DNA of 64,000 nt from Labrys wisconsinensis (GCF_030814995.1 NZ_JAUSVX010000001.1:186001-250000); one strand, 5' to 3'; shown: positions 42,515 to 50,762, counted from the stretch's first letter. The notes: generated by a model from the letters alone, not told the origin. Made by a program: numbers and translations.

Positions 42515-43521
42515 GATGGTGTCCTCTCGGGATCGGCGTCGGAGACGGCATCCGGCCGGGATCGCACCGCCTCGCGGGCGAGGCCGGCCTCGACCAGCTC
42601 GGCATAGGGCGGGGGTGCCCCGATCCAGCCGATGGCGGCCAGGATGGCCGCGAAATGGTCGAAATCCGCCCGCGGGATCAGCGGACCGGCGGCGAAGGCG
42701 CCAGCCTTCCTATAGCCGGCGATGATTGTCTCCAGGGCCGCGCGGGACTGGAACGGATAGCGCGGCGCGATGATGGCGGCGATCTCGGCGCCCTCGTGGC
42801 TGCCGATCCAGGCGAGGGCGCGGGCGATCGCCCGGGTGAAGGCGAGGAAGGCCGGCCGCCTGGCGGCGATCGCTTCGGGGCGGGCGATATAGGCGCTCCA
42901 GGGGACCGCCCCGGTCGGGCCGGCGAGATCCTGCACCAGGGCGAGCCGGCCCTCGGCGATGGCGGGGCCGAGGGCGTGCAGGGAATGGAGGGCATAGTCG
43001 ACGGCGCCGGAGGCGACCGCGTCGAGATCGGCCTCGTGCGATCCGCTGCCCGGGATCAGCGCCATGTCGGCCTCGGCGAGGCCGGCGCGGGCGGCGAGCC
43101 AGCGAAAGCACAGCGTTGCCGTGCCGATATTGGCGATGTCGAGAACCCTGCGGCCCCTCAGGTCCGAAAGCCGGAAGCCGGGCTCCGGCGCCCGCGCCGC
43201 GAGGACCCAGGGATTGGCCGCCACGGCGGCGCAGAACGAGACGAGACGCGGCCCGCGCTCCTCGTGGATCTTCATCGTCACCATCGGGCCGCCGATCGTC
43301 AGGTCGGCGCTGCCGTCGATCACCGCCGGCACCTGGCCGCCTCGGACCGTGGCTCCGCCGGACTCGGTCGTGGTGAACGACACCGCGACCCCTTCATCGG
43401 CGAACAGGCCGAGCGCGTCGGCGACGAAATGCGCGCAATAATAGACACGGGCTTCGCTGGGATCGCCCTGGTTCAGCCGGAGCACCGGCAGGGGCTGCGG
43501 GACAAGGTCCGGCGTCGTCAT
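42502..43521 (-). CDS. NMT1/THI5-like binding protein without signal peptide
   Basis: 339 residues. The fold signatures of SsuA/THI5-like binding proteins are present (LFADEGVAVSFTTTESGG, ADLTIGGPMVTMKI, LRGRRVLDIANIGTATLCF, AVDYALHSLHALGPAIAEG). Unlike ordinary transporter components it starts MTTPDLVPQPLPVLRLNQ, with no hydrophobic signal sequence, and no matching SsuBC-type permease lies nearby. The start overlaps the preceding gene as ATGA, which fixes it well. It may be a cytoplasmic enzyme or sensor built on the binding-protein fold. Confidence 0.75.
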   Translation of the reverse strand: MTTPDLVPQPLPVLRLNQGDPSEARVYYCAHFVADALGLFADEGVAVSFTTTESGGATVRGGQVPAVIDGSADLTIGGPMVTMKIHEERGPRLVSFCAAVAANPWVLAARAPEPGFRLSDLRGRRVLDIANIGTATLCFRWLAARAGLAEADMALIPGSGSHEADLDAVASGAVDYALHSLHALGPAIAEGRLALVQDLAGPTGAVPWSAYIARPEAIAARRPAFLAFTRAIARALAWIGSHEGAEIAAIIAPRYPFQSRAALETIIAGYRKAGAFAAGPLIPRADFDHFAAILAAIGWIGAPPPYAELVEAGLAREAVRSRPDAVSDADPERTPSWTR

Positions 43522-44585
43522 GGCTGGACGCCCCCATGCAGGACGAAGCCGCCGTCGAGGTCGGTCACCGACGACACGCCGCACCAGCTCGATATCGCGG
43601 CGATCTCGTCGAGCCAGCGCGCGAGCAGGTCGTGCACGGCGGCCTCGCCGCCCGCGACGAGAGCGGTGACGACCGGGCGGACCGCCAGGGACAGGTCGGC
43701 GCCGAGGCAGCGCGCGACGACGGCGTCGACGCCATGGCGGACCCCGCCGTCGAGGAGCACGGCGCCGGCGCTCGCCGCGCGCACGGACGGCAGCTGCGAG
43801 GCCGGCGTCGCCCAGCGCCCGCTCTGGCGCAGGCCGATATTGGAGACCACCACGCCGGCGCAGCCGGCCCGTTCGGCCGCGGCCGCATCGGCCGGGTGGA
43901 GCACGCCCTTGGCCAGCAGGGGCAAGCCGGCCTCGCCGGCGTGAGCGGCGATGGCGGCAAGATCGGACCAGCTCCACGCGGGGAAGGGCGGCAGGGCCTC
44001 GACGCCCGGATCGGTCGACCCGATCGTCGTCGATCCCCGCCGGGCGATGTCCGCGCCGATCGAATAGCCGCCCGGCTGCAGCCCGGGCGCCGGATGCACC
44101 GGCGCCAGCACCGTCAGCACCAGCCCCGCCGCGCCGGCGGCGGCGGCCTCGTCGACCAGGCGGCGGATGCGGTTCGGCGGCCCGGCGGCACGCAGCTGCA
44201 GCCAGCAATCCCGATGCTCGGCGGTGATCGCGGCGAGCGGCGTCATCGTCTCTTCCGAGACGACCAGGGGCAGGCCGGCGCGCCGGCAGGCGCGGGCGAT
44301 CGGCAGCAGCCCGTCGGCATGGAACACGCGGTCCCCGGCAAAGGCACCGACGCCGAGCGGCGCCGCGAGCGTCCGCCCGCAGAGGGCGGTCGCGAGGCTG
44401 ATGCCGGCGGCCCCGGTCATCACCCGCGGCAGGAGGCGATAGCTCCGCAGGTCCTGTTCGTTGGCATCGGCGGCGTCCGGCGGCAGGTCGCGGGCCCGCC
44501 CGACGAGATAGGCGAACAGGGCCTCGCCGAGGATCTCGCGCGCCTCCTCGCCATGAGGCAGGGTGCTAGTTGCGATCGAAGGCAT
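43518..44585 (-). CDS. FMN-dependent alpha-hydroxyacid oxidase homologue lacking the catalytic His
   Basis: 355 residues from ATG 44585. The (S)-2-hydroxyacid oxidase barrel is clear: YRLLPRVMTG-type start, PLGVGAFAGDRVFHADGLLPIARA, the Lys of LLAKGVLHPADA, DGGVRHGVDAVVARCLGAD. At the catalytic loop, where active members have SNHGGRQ, it reads SNIGLRQSG, so the proton-abstracting His is Ile while the Arg is kept. It may be inactive as an oxidase or carry out other FMN chemistry. It overlaps its neighbours by 20 and 4 bases, so it is tightly coupled. Confidence 0.82.
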   Translation of the reverse strand: MPSIATSTLPHGEEAREILGEALFAYLVGRARDLPPDAADANEQDLRSYRLLPRVMTGAAGISLATALCGRTLAAPLGVGAFAGDRVFHADGLLPIARACRRAGLPLVVSEETMTPLAAITAEHRDCWLQLRAAGPPNRIRRLVDEAAAAGAAGLVLTVLAPVHPAPGLQPGGYSIGADIARRGSTTIGSTDPGVEALPPFPAWSWSDLAAIAAHAGEAGLPLLAKGVLHPADAAAAERAGCAGVVVSNIGLRQSGRWATPASQLPSVRAASAGAVLLDGGVRHGVDAVVARCLGADLSLAVRPVVTALVAGGEAAVHDLLARWLDEIAAISSWCGVSSVTDLDGGFVLHGGVQP

Positions 44586-46134
44586 GGGCGTCTGCCGCGG
44601 TTTCGGTGGAAGCGGGCGCGCTCGGCTCCGGCCGGCCGAGCTCATGGCGCAGGAAGGCGGAGAATGGCTCGGTCCGGGGGTGTTCGAGAATGGCGGGCGG
44701 CCCTTCTTCCACAAGCAGGCCGTCCTGCAGGAAGACGATGCGGTCGGCGACCGTCGCGGCGAAGGCGATGTCGTGCGTGCTGATCAGCATGGTGATGCCG
44801 GTATGGGCGAGGTCGCGGATGGTCTGGTTGACCTCGCGCACCAGCTCCGGGTCGAGCGCCGAGGTCGGCTCGTCGAACAGCAGCACCTGCGGCTCGCCGG
44901 CGAGCGCCCGGGCGATGCCGACGCGCTGCTGCTGGCCGCCGGAGAGCTCGTGCGGCAGGCTGGCCTCGAAGGCGGAGAGGCCGACGGTGGCGAGCGCCCG
45001 CCGCGCCTTGCCGCGCGCCACCGCCGCCGATGCGCGCTGGACGATGCGCGGGATGGTCATGCAGTTCTGCAGCGCGGTCATGTGGTCGAACAGCGCGAAA
45101 TGCTGGAACACGATGCCGACGCCGGACCGCGCTCGGTTGGCGGGCAGGCGGCGCTCGGGCAGCGGCCGGCCTGCCGCGGTTTGCCCCATCGGGTGGCCCT
45201 CGACCAGGATCGTGCCGCGGGTCACCGGCGTCAGCGCCAGGATCGACTTCAGGAGGGTGCTCTTGCCCGAGCCGGAGCGGCCGAGCAGCGCCACCACCTC
45301 GCCGCGACGGACCTTCAGCGACAGGCCTTTCAGCACCGGCTTCCTGCCGTAATCGACATGGAGCCCGTCGATGTCGAGGACCACGGCGGCGGTGCTGGAG
45401 AAGGCACGGGCCGGCGGGAGCAAGTCGGGGCTCGCGGCCTCGGCCCGGGCGCTGCGGTCGCGGCGGCGCTGGGCCCGGCGGGCGCGGTGATCGAGGCCGA
45501 ACCGGCTCTCCAGCCACCATTGCCCGCCGGCGAGCGCCGAGGACATGATCATGTAGATTCCGCCCGAGGCGACCAGCACCGGGATGAACAGGAAGTTCTG
45601 CGAGACGATGATCTGGCCCCGCATCGTCAGCTCGTTGACGCCGACGACGGAGGCGAGCGAGGTCGACTTGAGCAGGCCGACCGCCTCGTTGCCGAGGGTC
45701 GGCAGGATCGCCCGCAGCGCCTGGGGAATGACGACATGGACCATCTCGCTGAGGCGCGAGAAGCCGAAGGCCTGGGCGGCCATGCGCTGGTTGCGATCGG
45801 TGGCGACGATGCCGCCGCGGATGATCTCGGCGCAGAAGGCGGTCTCGTTGATCATCAGCGCCAGCATGGCGCTGGCGAAGGGCGAGAAGCGCAGGCCGAA
45901 TTGCGGCAGCACGTTGTAGAGCAGGATCAGCTGCAGCAGCACCGGCGTGCCGCGCAGGGCATAGATATAGGCCTGGACCGGCAGGCGCAGCCACAGATGC
46001 CGCGAGGTGCTGGCCAGGGCGAGGAAGAAGCCGATCAGGATGCCGCCGGCGAGCGCCCCGACCAGAAGCTCGACGGCGATGACCGCGCCCTGCCAGAGAT
46101 AGGGCAGCGTCAGGTAATGAAGGAAATCCTGCAT
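44566..46134 (-). CDS. Fused amino-acid ABC permease and ATPase
   Basis: 522 residues. Residues ~1-220 are a HisM/GlnP-type permease (YALRGTPVLLQLILLYNVLP, AEIIRGGI... the EAA loop AAQAFGFSRLSEMVHVVIPQALR). A ~45-residue Arg/Ala linker leads to a complete ATPase (~265-500): Walker A LLGRSGSGKSTLL, Q-loop FQHFALFDHM, signature [16 protein letters not shown], Walker [15 protein letters not shown]. Permease and ATPase are normally separate proteins in polar amino acid importers. With the binding protein upstream it makes a two-gene importer, presumably with a homodimeric fused unit. Confidence 0.9.
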   Translation of the reverse strand: MQDFLHYLTLPYLWQGAVIAVELLVGALAGGILIGFFLALASTSRHLWLRLPVQAYIYALRGTPVLLQLILLYNVLPQFGLRFSPFASAMLALMINETAFCAEIIRGGIVATDRNQRMAAQAFGFSRLSEMVHVVIPQALRAILPTLGNEAVGLLKSTSLASVVGVNELTMRGQIIVSQNFLFIPVLVASGGIYMIMSSALAGGQWWLESRFGLDHRARRAQRRRDRSARAEAASPDLLPPARAFSSTAAVVLDIDGLHVDYGRKPVLKGLSLKVRRGEVVALLGRSGSGKSTLLKSILALTPVTRGTILVEGHPMGQTAAGRPLPERRLPANRARSGVGIVFQHFALFDHMTALQNCMTIPRIVQRASAAVARGKARRALATVGLSAFEASLPHELSGGQQQRVGIARALAGEPQVLLFDEPTSALDPELVREVNQTIRDLAHTGITMLISTHDIAFAATVADRIVFLQDGLLVEEGPPAILEHPRTEPFSAFLRHELGRPEPSAPASTETAADAHAFDRN

Positions 46135-46170
46135 CTCATCGCCTCTGTTCGAGCCCTCCGGGGCCGCGAC

Positions 46171-46226
46171 GATGCCGGTCCCGGGGGCGGCATCATCGCA
46201 TGTCCCGGGCTTCGAGGCCCGAAGCC
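46171..46226 (-). promoter_or_regulatory. Two hairpins after the amino-acid binding-protein gene
   Basis: GATGCCG (46171-46177) pairs with CGGCATC (46188-46194), and GGCTTCG (46208-46214) pairs with CGAAGCC (46220-46226). Both lie between the binding-protein stop and the fused transporter gene. No T-run. A role in protecting the binding-protein message is inferred. Confidence 0.45.
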
Positions 46227-46282
46227 GGTTCCCGTGGTCCGGACTGGTTCGCCGCCGGTGCGGATCAGCCCACCGCTACGGC

Positions 46283-47179
46283 CTAGCCCTTGTCGACGGC
46301 CGGGCGCTCGGCGTCGCCGCCCTGGCCCCAGAAATCGAGCAGCTTCTTCTGCGCGCCGCTCGCCTGGATCACTTTCATCGCGTCGAGCACGGCGCCGCGC
46401 ATCACCGTGTTGTCCTTGGCGATGGGAAAGCCGACCATGATCGGCAGGTCGACGGTGAAGGCGCTCTCCAGGCTCGGGTCGGCCTTGGCGATCTCGCGCG
46501 CCGAGCCGGCCTCGGTGAGGTAGATGTCGGCCCGGCCGCTCTGCAGGGCCTGGATGCTGTTGTCGGTGTTCTGGACCGTCAGCATCTCGACGGCGGGCTT
46601 GCCGGCCTTGGTGCAGGCTTCGGTCTGCTCGGGAACGAGCTTGGTCGCTTCATAGGTGCCGGCGGCGGCGGCCACCGTCGCGCCGCACAGGCTGTCGAGC
46701 GAGGTCAGGGCCTTGGGATTGCCCTTCTTGACCACCGAGCCGTCCTGCACCTGGACCGAGGCGACGAACGCGATCTGCTTGAGGCGCGCCTCGGTGACGT
46801 AGAGCATCGGGCCGATATCGGCGCGCCCGCTCGAGATCGAGGTGAGCAGCACGTTGAAGGAGCCGCTCTGATACTCGTGCGTGAAGCCGAGGCAGGCGCC
46901 GATGCGGTCGAACAGGGAGGGGTCGAGCCCTTCGATGACCGAGGGGTCGTCGGCACTCGGGGCTTCGAAGCCCTTGGTGTAGCCGCCGAGGCCGACCACG
47001 ACCTTCTTGCCGACGAGCGAGGGGTACTTGGCCTGCAGGGCCTTGCAGGCGGGCATGGCCGCGAAGGCCGCGGCATCGGGCTGGACGGAATCGGCCGCGC
47101 GCGCGGCGTATCCGCCCATCATCGTCGCATTGGCAAGGCCGGCGAGCAGCGCGGCAGTCGTCCTGATGGCTTTTCTCAC
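46283..47179 (-). CDS. Polar amino-acid-type ABC substrate-binding protein
   Basis: 298 residues from a GTG at 47179 with AAAGGGGAACG upstream. A signal peptide (RKAIRTTAALLAGLANATMMGGYAARA) is followed by an SBP_bac_3 fold (VVVGLGGYTKGFEAP, LLTSISSGRADIGPMLYVTEARLKQIAF, SLCGATVAAAAGTYE, ADIYLTEAGSAREIA, GFPIAKDN). It supplies the fused permease-ATPase downstream. It lies in the RidA/hydroxyacid dehydrogenase/hydantoinase cluster, so the ligand is probably the cluster's substrate rather than a common amino acid. Confidence 0.88.
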   Translation of the reverse strand: MRKAIRTTAALLAGLANATMMGGYAARAADSVQPDAAAFAAMPACKALQAKYPSLVGKKVVVGLGGYTKGFEAPSADDPSVIEGLDPSLFDRIGACLGFTHEYQSGSFNVLLTSISSGRADIGPMLYVTEARLKQIAFVASVQVQDGSVVKKGNPKALTSLDSLCGATVAAAAGTYEATKLVPEQTEACTKAGKPAVEMLTVQNTDNSIQALQSGRADIYLTEAGSAREIAKADPSLESAFTVDLPIMVGFPIAKDNTVMRGAVLDAMKVIQASGAQKKLLDFWGQGGDAERPAVDKG

Positions 47180-47303
47180 GATCCGTTCCCCTTTTGGCGC
47201 ATGGTCGGACGGCGGGCTGGCCGATCGTCCTGAAGACAGCGGGCCCGTGCGCATTGCAGGCCTGCTGGAAGCTCCGCGGCATCCCGGCCGGGCGGGTCGC
47301 GGC

Positions 47304-48281
47304 TCAATAGCCGCGCGCGGCCTCGACGACGTTGACGAGCGGCTCGCCCGCGCAGAAGCGCCGGAGATTGTCCACGAAGATGTCGAGGCAGCCATCGAGG
47401 TAGACCGCGTGGTCGTCGAGGCTGCAATGCGGGGTCATGATCAGGCGCGGGCAGGACCAGAGGCGGCTCTCGGCCGGCAAGGGCTCCTGCGGAAAGACGT
47501 CGAGCACGGCGCCGCCGAGGCGCCCGTCGGCCAGGCCGTCGGCCAGGGCGTCGTAGTCGAAGACGGCGGCGCGGCCGACCACGACCACCCCGGCGCCCTC
47601 GGGCAGCAGGCCGAGGCGACGGCGGTCGATCAGGCCGCGCGTCTCCGGCGTCAGCGGCAGGCTCGAAACCAGGATGTCGGTCTGCGGCAGCACCGTGTCG
47701 AGCGCGGAGACGGCGATGCAGCGGTCGAGGTCCGCATCCGATGTGCCGCTGCGCGTCACGCCGATCACCGCGACGCCGCGCGACTGCAGGGCGGCGGCCG
47801 CCGCCGTGCCGATCGCGCCGACGCCCAGGAGCGTTGCCGTCTTGCCGGCGACCGTTCCGCCGTAGCGCGGGCGCCAGGCCCGCTGCTCCTTGTCGGTGAC
47901 GAAGCCGGGAATGCCGAAATTGAGCATCAGGGCGGCGGCGAGGATGAACTCGGCGCCCTTGTCGCCGTGCACGCCGGAGGCGTTGGTGAGGATGAGATCG
48001 GGCGGCAGGTCAGCCACCAGGCCTTCGACGCCGGCCGTGGTCACCTGCACCCAGCGCAGATCGGGCGCCGCGCTCCTGGCGCGGCGAAGGTTCGGCTTGC
48101 CGCAGGCAAACAGCACGTCCGCGCCTGCGATCGCGGCCGGCATCCGCGCGGGGTCGCCGTTCTCGCTGATGGTGATGCCCGCGGGCAGCCCCGCTTCCCG
48201 ATCGAGCCGGGCTCGCAGGCGCTCGGCCGACAGTTGCAGCGGGGCCGGCCAGGACAGGTCGTTCTCGATATGGATGTGCAT
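47304..48281 (-). CDS. D-2-hydroxyacid dehydrogenase family protein
   Basis: 325 residues. The NAD-binding motif is LLGVGAIGTAAAAALQ. The catalytic Arg lies in VVVGRAAVFDYDAL, the Glu in DVFPQEPLP and the His in MTPHCSLDDH. It reduces 2-ketoacids or oxidises D-2-hydroxyacids. It is preceded by ridA (53 bases) and followed by the binding-protein gene. Together with RidA, which clears imine intermediates, it suggests 2-keto/2-imino acids in the pathway. Confidence 0.88.
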   Translation of the reverse strand: MHIHIENDLSWPAPLQLSAERLRARLDREAGLPAGITISENGDPARMPAAIAGADVLFACGKPNLRRARSAAPDLRWVQVTTAGVEGLVADLPPDLILTNASGVHGDKGAEFILAAALMLNFGIPGFVTDKEQRAWRPRYGGTVAGKTATLLGVGAIGTAAAAALQSRGVAVIGVTRSGTSDADLDRCIAVSALDTVLPQTDILVSSLPLTPETRGLIDRRRLGLLPEGAGVVVVGRAAVFDYDALADGLADGRLGGAVLDVFPQEPLPAESRLWSCPRLIMTPHCSLDDHAVYLDGCLDIFVDNLRRFCAGEPLVNVVEAARGY

Positions 48282-48334
48282 TTGCGGCCTGTCTTGCGGT
48301 CGTGGGGACGGTTCGGCGTATCGGGAGGGAGAAG

Positions 48335-48727
48335 TCAGCGCATGGCGATGGCGTCGATCTCGATGAGCAGATCGGGATTGTTGAGGGTGACGCCGACTGT
48401 CGCCCGGGCCGGGAAAGGGGCGGCGAAGAACGCGGCATAGATCTCGTTCATCGCGCCGAACTGGCTGAGGTCGGTGAGGAAGATCCCGACCTTGACCACA
48501 TCGGCCATCGTCATCTCCGCCGCGGCCAGGAGGCTCTGGATGTTGAGCAGGGCCTGACGGGTCTGGCTGCGGATATCCGGGCCGGCGATCGCGCCGGTCA
48601 GCGGGTCGATCCCGACCTGGCCGGAGACGAACAGCATCGGGCCGGACAGGATCGCCGCCGAGATCGGCGCCGGACCCATGGGCCGGTCGATGGCGCTCAG
48701 GCCGGGATAGGCGATGGCTGTCTTCAT
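48335..48727 (-). CDS. ridA: RidA family enamine/imine deaminase
   Basis: 130 residues, with SGPMLFVSGQVGIDP, QTRQALLNIQSLLAAAEMTMADVVKVGIFLTD and the active-site Arg in PFPARATVGV. RidA-type proteins hydrolyse reactive 2-aminoacrylate-like enamines/imines; members inside catabolic operons often act on pathway-specific imines. It is the first gene of the minus-strand cluster, directly downstream of a promoter region with a palindromic operator. Confidence 0.92.
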   Translation of the reverse strand: MKTAIAYPGLSAIDRPMGPAPISAAILSGPMLFVSGQVGIDPLTGAIAGPDIRSQTRQALLNIQSLLAAAEMTMADVVKVGIFLTDLSQFGAMNEIYAAFFAAPFPARATVGVTLNNPDLLIEIDAIAMR

Positions 48728-48776
48728 GGGACTATCTGCTCGCGCCCGGAGCGCGGCTCCGGTCTGAAATGTAGGA

Positions 48777-48801
48777 TCGTATACGAATAGACACTTGTCA
48801 A
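48777..48801 (-). promoter_or_regulatory. Promoter with GntR-type operator for the RidA cluster
   Basis: TCGTATACGA (48777-48786) is a perfect palindrome with the GTATAC core common to FadR/VanR-group GntR operators. A minus-strand -35 TTGACA (48801-48796) lies just upstream of it, so the operator overlaps the spacer/-10 zone. The GntR regulator at 40318-41118 is the likely ligand-controlled repressor. Confidence 0.65.
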
Positions 48802-48885
48802 TCGGAGTTTGACGCGAGTTTCAGCGCGCACAAAGGATAGGCAATCGCAAAGGCGACGCCGTGGAATGGCGCCCGCGGTCGACCG

Positions 48886-49056
48886 TCAGGGCGTTCGGGC
48901 CATCGACCGCGAGGGAGGCGTCTCTCCGTATGGCGTCTTGAGATTGTCCGGCATCAGGCTGGAAAGCACCGCGATGTCCGGCTCGCATTGCCTGAGACCG
49001 TCATCCGCCTTGGGCTCGGATTCTGCGAGACCGGGCGCAAATTGCTCGAGGCGGGC
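48886..49056 (-). other. Possible C-terminal gene remnant in a 406-base gap
   Basis: The minus-strand frame has 56 sense codons without a convincing start (EQFAPGLAESEPKADDGL ... SLMPDNLKTPYGET) and ends at TGA 48886-48888. It reads somewhat like protein but no family is recognised. The rest of 48728-49133 beyond the ridA promoter shows nothing else. Confidence 0.2.
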
Positions 49057-49133
49057 TCACGGTGTTGAGACTGGGAGAGCTCGACGTGAGCCACTCCGCT
49101 CACATCCCGAACGGCCTCACCCTCGGGGGCAGA

Positions 49134-50279
49134 TCATTTACCCGCACTTTGCGCCGCGAACGGAACATGGCCCGGGGTCACGATCGCCGCGATGTCGCGC
49201 AGAATGGAGTCGGCCATGGTCGGATCCTCGTTGCGTTCGAAGTTGAGCGCGAAAACCACCACGGTCATATTGCCCCCGGGATATCGGTATGCGGCGGTGC
49301 TGTAGCCGGGTAGGCCGCCTGTATAGCCAAGCCAATCGCCGCTGCACTGAACGCCGAGGCCGAAGGACATGTTGTCTTGTCCTGACGGGATGCAATCCAG
49401 GCGGCTCTTCTGCGTGGCCGGACCGTTGGTTTTTCCTCCGACGTAGAATTCAAGCCAACGACGCATGTCCCAGAGATTGGAGATCATGTTTCCGGCCGCC
49501 CCGACCACGGAAACGGGCACGATGTTGCTTATGTCCGTCCAGCCGCCGCCCGGCTTCACCGCATAGCCATGCGCCCATGGGGATGGCATTTCCATGGTGG
49601 CCGGATAGCTGGTCTGGTCAAGCTTAAAGGGGCGCAGCAGGCGCGTCACTATTGCCTGCTGGACACTCTGTCCGGTGACGACCTCGATCACCAGGCCGAG
49701 TAGGAAGTAATTCGTGTTGCTGTAGTGGTATCCTCGGCCTGGCGCGAAGTAGGGCTTCCGTTCTACGGCCCATCGAATGAGTTGCCGTGGCTCCCATACG
49801 GAATTCGGGGGTACGTAGTTCCTGAATTGAGGCAGCTCAAAGACGTTAAAGAGACCGCTGCGCATTTGGCAGAGTTCCCGAAGCGTGATGTGATCGGCAT
49901 TCGGGACCGCTACGCCAAGATCGAATTTGCTCAGTGGGTCATCAAGGGACAATTTCCCCTCGTCCACAAGCTGCAAGAGAACGCTGACGACAAAGGTCTT
50001 CGTGATGCTTCCGATACGGACATGATCGTCCGGGCTGAACGGGCGGCCCGTCTGCAGATCGCTCGTGCCAAATCCTCGAATGAAGCTGTGGTTCTCTCCG
50101 TCCCATACGCCGACGAGAACACCGGGAACGATGCCGCCCGCGCCATAGGCTTTTCGCTCATGGTCGACAGCGTCGACAATCCTGGCCTGAATGGCTGGCG
50201 CGGAGACCGATATGTCAGTTGCGGCCCCAGCGTTCGCAACAAGGAAGGACAGCATCGCGGAGGCAACCGCTCGCCGCAT
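49134..50279 (-). CDS. Beta-lactamase-fold serine hydrolase (D-Ala-D-Ala carboxypeptidase type)
   Basis: 381 residues from ATG 50279. A signal peptide (RRAVASAMLSFLVANAGAA) is followed by the class C-like fold: SxxK in GSITKTF, YxN in YHYSNTNY, and the third motif in YTGGLPGYS. These serine hydrolases act on peptidoglycan peptides, esters or small amides, and resistance to antibiotics cannot be inferred. It stands alone. An alternative upstream GTG start near 50312 would add an Arg-rich leader. Confidence 0.88.
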   Translation of the reverse strand: MRRAVASAMLSFLVANAGAATDISVSAPAIQARIVDAVDHERKAYGAGGIVPGVLVGVWDGENHSFIRGFGTSDLQTGRPFSPDDHVRIGSITKTFVVSVLLQLVDEGKLSLDDPLSKFDLGVAVPNADHITLRELCQMRSGLFNVFELPQFRNYVPPNSVWEPRQLIRWAVERKPYFAPGRGYHYSNTNYFLLGLVIEVVTGQSVQQAIVTRLLRPFKLDQTSYPATMEMPSPWAHGYAVKPGGGWTDISNIVPVSVVGAAGNMISNLWDMRRWLEFYVGGKTNGPATQKSRLDCIPSGQDNMSFGLGVQCSGDWLGYTGGLPGYSTAAYRYPGGNMTVVVFALNFERNEDPTMADSILRDIAAIVTPGHVPFAAQSAGK

Positions 50280-50557
50280 GATCTTCCGGCAGGTCCGCCT
50301 CCTGACGGTGACGAGCCCATCGCCTGATTCAAGTTCGGCATGAGTCACGTTCGAGAGCCCCTCGAGCGATCGGCCCCAAGGGGGCAGCAGGCAGAGCACG
50401 AGCAGCTTGCACTTCGCACGACGCCCTCGACTTCATCTTCGCCAGCGCCGTTGCCCGCCAAGCACACGCAGGTCCACACTGCGCGCGGCGACGATCGACC
50501 CGATCACCACGGGCGACAAGGCCATTACCACCAAAAGAAGCATTTTTCTGGTGACCC

Positions 50558-50577
50558 GGCATTACGGTGCCAGTGCA
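50558..50577 (+). repeat. Solo copy of the GGCATTACGGTG(A/C)CAGTGCA motif
   Basis: GGCATTACGGTGCCAGTGCA differs by one base from the arm next to the IS3 insertion (38023-38041, reverse strand) and by three from the arm at 36476-36495. Only one copy is seen here, so it may be a remnant or solo member of a dispersed palindromic family. Confidence 0.55.
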
Positions 50578-50634
50578 CTCAACCGCGATCACCACGAGCG
50601 CCAACCGCGGCGGACCAACGCCCACCCCAAAACG

Positions 50635-50671
50635 AAAAGGCCCGACGCGCATCAATCGCATCGGGCCTTTT
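50635..50671 (-). terminator. Intrinsic terminator of tRNA-Leu
   Basis: On the minus strand GGCCCGATGCG and CGCGTCGGGCC form a stem of ~11 bp with one mismatch around a 7-base loop, followed by TTTT. It begins ~7 bases after the tRNA CCA end, the right place and orientation. Confidence 0.8.
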
Positions 50672-50677
50672 GGAAAC

Positions 50678-50762
50678 TGGTGCCCAGAAGAGGACTCGAA
50701 CCTCCACTCCTTGCGGAACACGGACCTGAACCGTGCGCGTCTACCAATTCCGCCATCTGGGC
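50678..50762 (-). tRNA. tRNA-Leu (anticodon CAG)
   Basis: 85 bases with encoded CCA. The acceptor stem GCCCAGA pairs with TCTGGGC; the D-loop has the tRNA-Leu-type GGAATTGGTAGACGC; the anticodon stem CACGG/CCGTG encloses TTCAGGT, giving anticodon CAG. A variable arm (TTCCGCAAGGAG) of class II type and the T arm GGTTCGAGTCC follow. It reads CUG, a major Leu codon at this GC content. Confidence 0.96.

Larger units (their letters stand above)
50280..50677. other. Intergenic region between serine hydrolase and tRNA-Leu
   Basis: 398 bases without a gene. It holds the tRNA terminator (50635-50671) and one copy of the accessory motif (50558-50577). Open frames that run through into the tRNA on either strand are spurious. 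Confidence 0.6.

Noticed and set aside
50329-50721. 130-codon minus-strand frame starting within tRNA-Leu
   Set aside because: It begins inside the tRNA gene and runs through its terminator, a common false call next to tRNA-Leu.
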